Assembly: GCA_963920705.1 (NCBI GenBank)
Contig: OY987237.1
Span: 13,360,601-13,424,600, forward strand
Origin: Odiellus spinosus
Lineage: Eukaryota; Arthropoda; Arachnida; Opiliones; Phalangiidae
Reading direction: 5' to 3'
DNA: 64,000 bases
Shown: piece by piece, positions 59,601-64,000 of the stretch
Layout of the letters: each line of letters opens with the position of its first letter
How positions within the stretch are numbered: the first letter of the stretch is position 1
Translations under genes and position numbers: made by a program
Notes under the pieces: generated by a model
Seen by the model: only the letters and a program-made list of their open reading frames with translations
Databases searched by the model: none
What the model was told of the DNA's origin: nothing

Positions 59601-62600
59601 GGTAATGGCTAAATCGAATGGTACGGTAATTGTAGGCAGACGTTTCGAAGACCCTAAAGGTATTCGTCGACACAAAATCCAAGCCAAAAGTTCCGTGTCT
59701 TCTTTCATTCATTTGAGTCGAAAGGACGGCAACGTTAAGGGACCTTTGGTTAAGAAACTGTTCGATCATAAACCTCACGAAGTAATTAGATTTATAATTT
59801 TTATAATGATAAGGGGTGTGGATGTAATGATACGGGTTTTTGTATCAATACTCTCAGTCGTCGTGTTTTGTACTGTATTAATGGTCTCTCGCGGGTATTT
59901 CCCTCGTTAAGATCTTCGTTGAATTGGACGAATTGCTCCCGGGCGACGGAGGGGACGATTTAGAATGGCGAGAAACGGCCCGTTGGATAAAATACGAAGA
60001 AAACGTCCAAGAAGGGACTGAAAGATGGGGCAAACCCCACGTAGCTTCGTTGTCTTTCCACAGTCTCTTGTCGCTAAGAAAGTGTCTGGAACAGGGAACA
60101 GTCCTTTTGGACTTGGAAGAACGAGACCTGGCCGGAATCGCTTACAAGGTGGTAGAGAACATGGTGGTGACGGACCAATTACACCCGGACAATCGAGGTG
60201 CCGTCATGCGAGCGCTTCTATTGCGCCATAGACACGTCCACGAACGCTCATTTGCCCAGTTTGCCATGAGAAGAAACAACTCGGGTTACGGAAGTTTAAA
60301 CTTGCTGTCTCATGACAAAAAGTTAGTGATTTAAAGGTGTCTATCTGTGTCTCTATCTATGTCTAATACCGTCTACTAATATGCCTAATACTCATTTACT
60401 ATTTAAAGGATTAACTAAACACGCTCCAAATTAAATATTAATATATATACATATATATTATAAAAGAAAGTGTTTTGATTCGAATTTTATAATAATAATA
60501 TTTACGTTTAACTCTTCCTTTGGTAGCGATACTAATTACTAGATTCGTGTATTTTAGTGTCTAGATTGTGTCGTGGTGGTATTTTGTTTACCATTTATCC
60601 ATTTCTCTGGTAAATTTTGTTCTAGCCAACCTTTAAATAACTGGAAAGTTGAAAAGTAATTCTAATATTTTAGTTTTCAATTCGTATATCTTTGCGTAAT
60701 GCTTAGTGTCTTTTATTTGCATATTTTTACTTATTTTCTTTTTTAATCTTATGTTTACTAATTTTCTTATTCAATCGTATGTTTCCAGGGTAGTTATGGG
60801 GGATAATTACTTGGGATAAAAGGTTAGCTTTATCGGGTCCGCGACAATGTTATTGTATGGGGGACAAAAGGTAAGTTTTATCAGGCTAAAGTAATACCCG
60901 CGGTATTGGAACAAAAATGGTTCGTTAAGTTAACTGAGTATCGGGGAGAAACATTGGGTTTATCAGGTCCAGAAATCAGGGATAAAAACTCGGAATTGGA
61001 GAGCAAAACGGCTGGGTTAACTGGATTCCAAGTTACATTCCAGATAATTGGTATGTGGCCAAAAAAGGTTGGGTTTATCAGGTCCAGATATCTGGGGCAA
61101 TTACTCGGTATTGGGGGGGGGGAGAGAATGGCTGGGTTTTCGGTGTCCAAGGCAGCATTTCAGATAACTACTTGGTATCGGGGACATAGAAGGTTAGATA
61201 TATCAGGCTCAGATATCCTTTTCAAGATAGATGGGACAATTACTTGGAACAAATAAGGTTAGATTAAACTAAACATGTCCGTTGTTTGTATCCGGAATAT
61301 TAAGCATGGTTCTTAATTGTAGATCAAGTTTCCAATGTGTGAACTGTCCATTTTTATTAATCTTAACATTCTCAATTTTAATTAACTGAATGTGAAGTTA
61401 ATGCATCTTGGTTTGTTTTCCCACCCTGCCTCTTTCCAACTCCTCTCCTTGCCTCTGACTATCCCGTCGTCCGGGCACGCGTCGTGTGGAACTATAGGTC
61501 ACCGAAATTGATTCCAGCCAATGGTAGTTTCCCCGTAGTGGAAAAGAATGGAAGGTTATCCGTGGACAACAATTCTAAACTCCTACCGGAAATCAAAATC
61601 ACCTTGGAAGACTCTGGAAGAAGACCGGTACGAACTCGATTCGTTGATACCACCCCCATTTTCGAAACGTAGACCGAGCTAATATTTTTAACAAACTGTC
61701 TTTCGAGTTACAGCCCAGAGACATCGTGTACAAACGATATAATTTCGATGTACACTTGTACGACCGATGTCATTACGATGTACACTTGTACGACCGATGT
61801 CATTACGATGTACAGTTGTACGACCGGTGTAATTACGATGTACTCTTGTACGAACGATGTATTTACGATGTACTCTTGTACGAACGGTGTAATGACGATG
61901 CGCCCTTGTACAAACAATGAAATTGCGTTCCATTAGTGTTCAAGAGTATAGTTTCCAAAAATTATTTGAACCCAGTGAGATTTAAAATTGTATGTTAAGC
62001 CGTTTTAGCTTTCGCTTGTTTTGCAAACTCTACTCGAACATGAGTTCATTCTTAAAATTGACCTTAAAAATATTAGCTCATATTTTATACGCCTAACCAT
62101 TAAACAGTTCTTCCCTAGTTTTTTGACTAACTCTTAATCACGACTAATGTTTGTATATTGCGTGTTCGTGTCTGACTTGTTTTAGTCCCTTTTGGTTTAT
62201 CAGAGTCACGATATGGAAAAGATTTTCCGTAACTCTTCAACGGACGACTTGCCTCATATGGACACCAATATTCTTCGTCGGATTCCGGAAGGAGCCGAGG
62301 CCACCACCGTCTTGGTTGGCGCTCTCGACTTTTTGGAACAACCGACCATCGCCTTCGTGCGATTGGCTGAAGGATTGACCATGCCCAATTTGATGGAGGT
62401 AACTATGCCGGGTCTTCCTCACGACCCTGGTCCCTCGCCAAAGTTGGCCGCTCAATCTCGACTAACCAATTACAGGTATCAATTCCAGTTCGTTTCTTAT
62501 TCGTTCTTTTGGGACCAATCGACACCGATCTCGATTATCACGAAATTGGTCGTTCTATTTCAACATTAATGGCCAACTCGGTAAGTACGCGTTTTTTGAC

Positions 62601-64000
62601 ATCCTCTGATGTTTAATTCTGTTATTTTAGACTCGAGAGCAATCTTTCAAACTAAATCCATTCATCCAAAGTATTACCGCGTTAATTACAACACAATGTT
62701 AATCTTCGTATATAGTTAATTGCAAAACTGCTCTCCCTAGCTGAATCGCTAGATTTTAATGTTTTACACCATTTTCTAAAGAAAAATTATTTAAGAAACA
62801 CTGCTTATGTATGTATATCTTGACTATTTACAACTTCCGAACTACTTTTTAAAAAGGAATATTATCCGAGGGTTAGATTTTTAAACTTGGCTTTTCTTGG
62901 ACAATCCATCTCAAAAATCGGACACTACGACCCGAAAACCGGGGATCCCGACTTACCAATCCCTAAATGACTTCTCGCGAAACAATTTCTTTTGTGTCTT
63001 TTTGAAGTATTTCCACGACGTGGCTTACAAGGCGGAAGACCGGAAGGACCTGTTACGGGCAATAAACGAGTTTCTTGATGACAGTCTTGTGTTGCCACCG
63101 GGCGATTGGGAGAGACAGTCACTCCTACCCATCCACGACATAAGAAGAAAAAGCATGGAGATAAGAAACCGGAAACGAAGAGAAGAAATTAAAGCCAAAG
63201 GTTCGTTTACTAATTACTGTTCGTTTTATCGTTAAAAGGGTTTACAAATGGGTAATTCGTGGGTAGGTCCTAGAAAATATAAAAGTATTCTTACTGGGAA
63301 TGCTTATAGACCGCGGTTGGGTCGCGAAGTAGCTAGTTGACGATGAGGAAGGGGACTCTAGTACTGGCTGGGAGCTAGAAAGTAGCCAAGGTTTAGCGTT
63401 AAGAAAGACCTCTTGAGAGAAATACTTTAAAGCTTCGAATACTTATCAATCATCTCCCAAACAAAGCGAAGTGTTTTATCTCAAGCTCGTAAATTATGCC
63501 ACTGACCTTTTGGCCAAAACATAAATATTCTAAAGTAGGGTTTATGGGGCCATACGGGCTTCCATTTAATATTTCTATGTTTGGCGTTAGAAATTAACGC
63601 GTAGTGTACTCTTTAGTACTACTCGACACGGTCGAGGACCAAGAGGATTACGGTAAAGAAGACAAACCTCCGGGCTACGATCCGTTGAAAAGAACGGGAT
63701 GTTTGTTCGGTGGTTTGATGAACGATATCAAACAAAGGTATCCGTGGTATCTTAGTGACTTATTGGACGGTTTTAACGCCCAATGTATCGCGGCGGCTAT
63801 TTTCATTTATTTCGCGGCTCTATCGGGGGCCATAACGTTCGGAGGTCTCATGGGTAAGTACCGAGTACTTGTTAGAAATTTTTCGCTTCAAGGATAACGC
63901 CACACGGGTCTTAATATCGTTCGTCACAGGCGACAAGACGAGCAATATGATCGGAGTTTCCGAAACTTTGATCGTAACGTCGGTTTGCGGTTGCGTGTTC
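39168..64000 (+). CDS. SLC4 anion exchanger, AE2/AE3-like, 5' part (cut by window end)
   Basis: Bicarbonate/chloride exchanger of the plasma membrane. Exons found: 39168-39212, 42066-42252, 44671-44933, 54811-55046, 59092-59249, 59330-59781, 59912-60321, 61498-61627, 62204-62398, 62476-62580, 63008-63200, 63617-63853 and 63930 onward. Phases agree at every junction; about 894 residues lie in the window. The N-terminal cytoplasmic domain has the family motifs [62 protein letters not shown] and [13 protein letters not shown]. The linker [18 protein letters not shown] leads into the first membrane span ([18 protein letters not shown]). AE-type details ([14 protein letters not shown], the His-rich N-terminus) favour AE2/AE3 over Na-coupled SLC4 members. 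Introns are long and full of MITEs. Confidence 0.93.
39293..39709. mobile_element. M7-c element, 417 bp, in SLC4 intron 1
   Basis: Terminal inverted repeats of about 36 bp start CAGAGGTATATAATAACCCC. It is flanked by a perfect 7-bp duplication, GTTATAT (39,286-39,292 and 39,710-39,716). It lies 80 bp downstream of the first coding exon. Its interior is less AT-rich than the surroundings and has no usable frame. It is the only copy in the window. Confidence 0.93.
39894..40180. mobile_element. Dom-D element
   Basis: agctgcattcatactaagcc at the left, then ttggaatcgatttaaaccgt, cgctagagtcgcgtgaaccg and ctgcttcgggaaccagtttc. The right end is diverged (cgtttcaaatcgattaagaa). Confidence 0.78.
40530..40959. 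mobile_element. TTAA-1 MITE (copy 7)
   Basis: TTAA then AGGGACAACAAGTGA (the left end has lost 'GAATGCAACCTAA'), right end gttgcattctccct then TTAA. The palindromic core, with opposed agcgaccaatgag and gattggtcgctag, is well preserved. Confidence 0.9.
41655..41880. repeat. GTCAGGGAA-type minisatellite (array 2)
   Basis: About six units built from gtcagggaatttgggaattg and gcccaaaaggtcagggaaa, period about 36-40 bp. It shares its unit with arrays 1 (30.4 kb) and 3 (53.7 kb). It lies in SLC4 intron 1. Confidence 0.85.
42066..55046 (+). CDS. SLC4 N-terminal variable region, exons 2-4
   Basis: Exon 2 (42066-42252) is acidic and ends FDEDDYQ. Exon 3 (44671-44933) has [20 protein letters not shown], the His/Arg segment typical of AE2/AE3 N-termini, then an acidic stretch and six Gly. 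Exon 4 (54811-55046) is Ser/Lys/Pro-rich and ends TTKLRDKS. Their low complexity and acidic/basic alternation match the poorly conserved N-terminal arm of the family. The 9.9-kb intron between exons 3 and 4 contains most of the mobile elements of this half of the window. Confidence 0.8.
42297..42726. mobile_element. TTAA-1 MITE (copy 8) just inside SLC4 intron 2
   Basis: Starts TTAA then AGGTAGAATGCAACCTAATA only about 45 bp after the exon 2 donor. Right end gttgcattcttcct then TTAA. The core is intact. Confidence 0.92.
43233..44002. mobile_element. Candidate DNA element with AAGGGCCTTTCAC ends
   Basis: aagggcctttcacataagcc at 43,233 faces gttcgcgtgaaaggccctt ending near 44,002. Just outside both ends lies a related phrase, aacaaagttggcacccc (43,204) and gacaaagttggcaccc (44,012), so either a larger repeat or a duplicated target region is involved. 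It contains repeat H copy 2. Confidence 0.6.
43645..43830. repeat. Dispersed repeat H (copy 2)
   Basis: Matches 24,366-24,550 from ataaaccaacttccaggggc through cgcgtcgagtctcgaagcgc and gtttgtctctct, with small indels. Confidence 0.8.
44484..44625. mobile_element. Dom-D fragment
   Basis: cgttcatactaggccttgga, then tcgatttaaaccc, cgcaagagtggtgttaacgg and gaaactgcttagggaaccaa. Truncated at the right; it lies just before SLC4 exon 3. Confidence 0.75.
45140..45163 (-). repeat. Interstitial (TTAGG)n tract
   Basis: ctaacctaacctaacctaac followed by ctaa, nearly five units of CCTAA, that is TTAGG on the - strand. This pentamer is the usual arthropod telomere repeat. The tract is too short to be a telomere here and could be chance or a repair-inserted patch. 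Confidence 0.75.
45305..45540. repeat. Dispersed repeat G (copy 2)
   Basis: actttacagtagcgaaatca, gacgtagtattgcggggaat, tatatatattgaatcg and cgatctttccgaaaatgata, matching 33,203-33,430. Confidence 0.7.
45983..46314. mobile_element. M7-a MITE
   Basis: Left end CAGAAGCCGATGAAACCCTC. The right end reads catcggctg with the final three or so bases altered. No target duplication is visible, which fits a damaged right end. It lies in SLC4 intron 3. Confidence 0.9.
46674..46855. mobile_element. Dom-D element, left two-thirds
   Basis: agccgcgttcatactaggcc through atcgatttaaaccgtttcaa, cgctagagtcgtgtgaacgg, ctgcttcgggaaccagtttc and ggtttcaacaaccgatagat. The right terminus is missing. Confidence 0.8.
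47623..48204. mobile_element. TTAA-1 MITE (copy 9) with its interior replaced by a minisatellite
   Basis: The left end TTAA, AGGGAGAATGCAACCTGGCA and the right end gttgcattctccgttTTAA are TTAA-1 termini. The usual palindromic core is absent; instead nearly all of the interior is the 26-bp array described separately. Confidence 0.82.
47665..48160. repeat. 26-bp minisatellite inside a MITE, about 17-19 units
   Basis: The unit is of the form tataaattatatcggtaatg followed by aattaa. Variants at the last positions (aattcg, aattga, aattca, aattaa) occur in consecutive blocks, recording stepwise expansion from left to right. Confidence 0.94.
48422..48465. repeat. Poly-T tract
   Basis: A T run of roughly 30 bases near 48,437. 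Other long mononucleotide runs occur at 50,132 (G), 50,607-50,647 (T then G), 50,980 (T) and 56,651 (G). No associated coding remnant was seen that would mark a retroposon tail. Confidence 0.8.
49050..49284. mobile_element. TTAA-2 element, 5'-diverged
   Basis: ttaggacactacaagagctg, ggctgaaataatatgattgg, cgttttttggcatccagtga and end acaagtttccct then TTAA. It serves as the uninterrupted comparison for the composite insertion site at 28.94 kb. Confidence 0.78.
49595..49932. mobile_element. M7-a MITE with 7-bp target duplication
   Basis: Left end CAGAAGCAGATGGAAACCCT (variant), right end complement of CAGAAGCCGATGAAACCCTC. Flanked by perfect ACATTGT (49,588-49,594 and 49,933-49,939). It is inserted in a TTAA-2 interior phrase (ttggacattgt ... 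gtctaaaacaatatgat), and TTAA-2 sequence continues to about 50,110. Confidence 0.94.
50150..50475. mobile_element. Foldback element with ATTAACCATGGATTAATCAA ends
   Basis: Left attaaccatggattaatcaa, ccttacagggataattcact, ctggta faces the right complement ending ccatggattaaccc. The inverted repeats span about 55 bp. A run of 18 G directly precedes the left end. No target duplication was identified. The centre has ccagacattttatccgggcc. Confidence 0.75.
51040..51410. mobile_element. TTAA-1 MITE (copy 10, both ends shortened)
   Basis: tttttttatcgattccttat, aaataggcctaatccacta, the core with gtctagcgaccaatcaaaat and gatcattggtcgctag, end cttctccct then TTAA. Confidence 0.8.
52003..52395. mobile_element. 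TTAA-1 left half (copy 11) joined to repeat F (copy 2)
   Basis: TTAA-1 runs from ccttaaagtgataatgcaac to about 52,258 in the core. It then switches directly to repeat F (gtcagacggctcagaagtca ... gacgtagct-like phrases). The right half of the MITE is absent, so a deletion or recombination joined the two. Confidence 0.72.
52628..53050. mobile_element. TTAA-1 MITE (copy 12)
   Basis: TTAA then ATGGAGAATTCGATAACCTA at the left, ggttacattctccct then TTAA at the right. The palindromic core carries gtctagcgaccaatcgagat and ttcgattggtcgctagac. Confidence 0.88.
53700..54320. repeat. 40-bp minisatellite of GTCAGGGAA type (array 3)
   Basis: The unit is of the form ggtcaggaaaaagtctggga followed by atttggaaattgacccaaaa. 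About 15 units, with five near-identical ones at 53,895-54,095, so part of the array is a recent amplification. It lies in SLC4 intron 3, about 0.5 kb upstream of exon 4. Confidence 0.93.
55372..55547. repeat. Dispersed repeat F (copy 3, inverted)
   Basis: gccgtcgacgtcatcagcta, gctcgtgagcacagagcatt, ggtcgggtctctcccaagtg and agccctctgacccc are complements of repeat F copies 1 and 2. Confidence 0.75.
55896..56230. mobile_element. M7-a MITE
   Basis: Left end CAGAAGTAGATGAAACCCTC, right end complement of CAGAAGCCGATGAAACCCTC. The flanks (gtaaaaa and attatat) do not match, so the duplication has decayed or a rearrangement occurred. SLC4 intron 4. Confidence 0.92.
56321..56495. mobile_element. Dom-D, complete short copy (175 bp)
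   Basis: Inverted ends AGCCGCGTTCATACTAGGCC, continuing ttggaatcg, facing cgattccaaggcctagtatc, atatgaacgcggct. This copy defines the termini of the family. Other copies are longer or truncated. No clear target duplication was seen. Confidence 0.88.
57105..57205. mobile_element. Dom-D fragment, diverged
   Basis: gtttcaaactggtttccgaa, gcagtttaaacaaatcgatt and ttcacacgactgcagtgaaa follow the interior order of the family with many changes and lack both ends. Confidence 0.6.
57926..58262. mobile_element. M7-a MITE
   Basis: Ends CAGAAGCCGATGAAACCCTC and complement, 337 bp. Flanks GTATAAT and GTATAAA match at six of seven positions, consistent with a slightly mutated 7-bp duplication. SLC4 intron 4. 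Confidence 0.93.
58270..59090. other. SLC4 intron 4, no further feature
   Basis: AT-rich. A run of hydrophobic codons just before exon 5 (59,012-59,090) is an open frame joined to the exon and is read here as intron plus acceptor (ttcttttcaag), not coding. Confidence 0.4.
59092..62580 (+). CDS. SLC4 cytoplasmic band-3 domain, exons 5-10
   Basis: Exon 5 ends KVKFQLG and exon 6 begins EEDKDDD, the equivalent of the family phrase 'vqFiLG.eed'. Exon 6 continues with a six-His run and the R-R-F-E-D motif. Exon 7 contains [12 protein letters not shown] and a dimer-arm-like segment. Exon 8 is a short Ser/Lys-rich linker, probably variable. Exons 9 and 10 hold [18 protein letters not shown] and [13 protein letters not shown]. 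Each junction is in phase with canonical GT and AG. Minisatellites occupy the introns on either side of exon 8. Confidence 0.9.
60785..61265. repeat. Degenerate tandem repeat in SLC4 intron 7, about 75-bp period
   Basis: Recurring phrases are ggttgggtttatcaggtcca, gatatctgggataattactt and ggtattgggggacaaaa. About six drifting units. A 116-codon frame crosses it by chance. Confidence 0.8.
61735..61920. repeat. 30-bp minisatellite in SLC4 intron 8, about 6 units
   Basis: The unit is of the form tacgatgtacacttgtacga followed by ccgatgtcat, and contains the near-palindrome gtacacttgtac. The 30-bp period keeps frames open on both strands ([10 protein letters not shown] type units), but the array starts about 110 bp after the exon 8 donor and is intronic. 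Confidence 0.9.
63008..64000 (+). CDS. SLC4 exons 11-13, entry into the membrane domain
   Basis: Exon 11 begins [16 protein letters not shown], the family 'FHe.AY.A..R.DLL' motif, and holds [10 protein letters not shown]. Exon 12 has two in-frame acceptors, 63,605 and 63,617; I prefer the second because it has the better pyrimidine run and drops a non-conserved VYSL. It includes [15 protein letters not shown] and the first membrane span. Exon 13 starts [15 protein letters not shown] and runs off the window. Confidence 0.92.

Noticed and set aside
61688-61936. Overlapping repeat-protein frames on both strands
   Set aside because: Produced by the 30-bp array in an intron; simultaneous openness on both strands is a property of the unit.

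Overview
This is a eukaryotic, AT-rich, repeat-rich nuclear window. Its genes have short exons with GT-AG introns. Two adjacent ligand-gated channel genes lack the large amino-terminal domain of classical glutamate receptors, the layout of protostome ionotropic receptors (IRs). A short interstitial (TTAGG)n tract, the common arthropod telomere unit, sits in an intron at 45.14 kb. I infer a protostome, most likely an arthropod, and cannot place it further.

Layout, all genes on the + strand. 1-5.4 kb: AT-rich DNA, two tandem-repeat tracts and two MITE copies. 5,441-6,431: a four-exon SLX9/FAM207A ribosome-biogenesis gene, followed by a 30-bp minisatellite. 7.6-20.5 kb: two tandem IR-like genes with matching seven-exon structures and a duplicated upstream block. 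Copy 2 carries a complete, apparently very young Ty3/gypsy retrotransposon in intron 2 (identical 227-bp LTRs, 5-bp target-site duplication, one intact gag-pol frame). Both copies share the same reading-frame break in exon 6, and removing an 11-nt GT...AG stretch repairs it. 20.5-39.1 kb: no recognisable gene, but many nested non-autonomous DNA transposons and minisatellites. 39.2 kb to the end: a large SLC4 anion-exchanger gene (AE2/AE3 type). Thirteen exons can be assembled from a 15-codon first exon into the first membrane segments, where the window cuts it off. Its introns are full of the same MITEs.

The mobile elements form a few recurring families, named here for reference. TTAA-1 and TTAA-2 have termini AGGGAGAATGC and AGGGAAACTTGG and TTAA targets. 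M7-a, M7-b and M7-c have termini CAGAAGCC, CAAGAAGG and CAGAGGTA and give 7-bp target duplications. Dom-D has terminus AGCCGCGTTCATACTAGG, and a further family has terminus CAGGGTTGCCACAG. The most distinctive structure is a composite M7-a insertion at 28,943-29,479. It carried a 152-bp piece of DNA identical to the flank of another M7-a copy 4.8 kb away, and it is bounded by a perfect 7-bp duplication.

The genes are not functionally linked as far as I can see: one in ribosome assembly, two chemosensory or neuronal channel-like receptors, and one bicarbonate/chloride exchanger. Exon boundaries were drawn by eye from splice motifs, reading phase and family resemblance, without transcript data.
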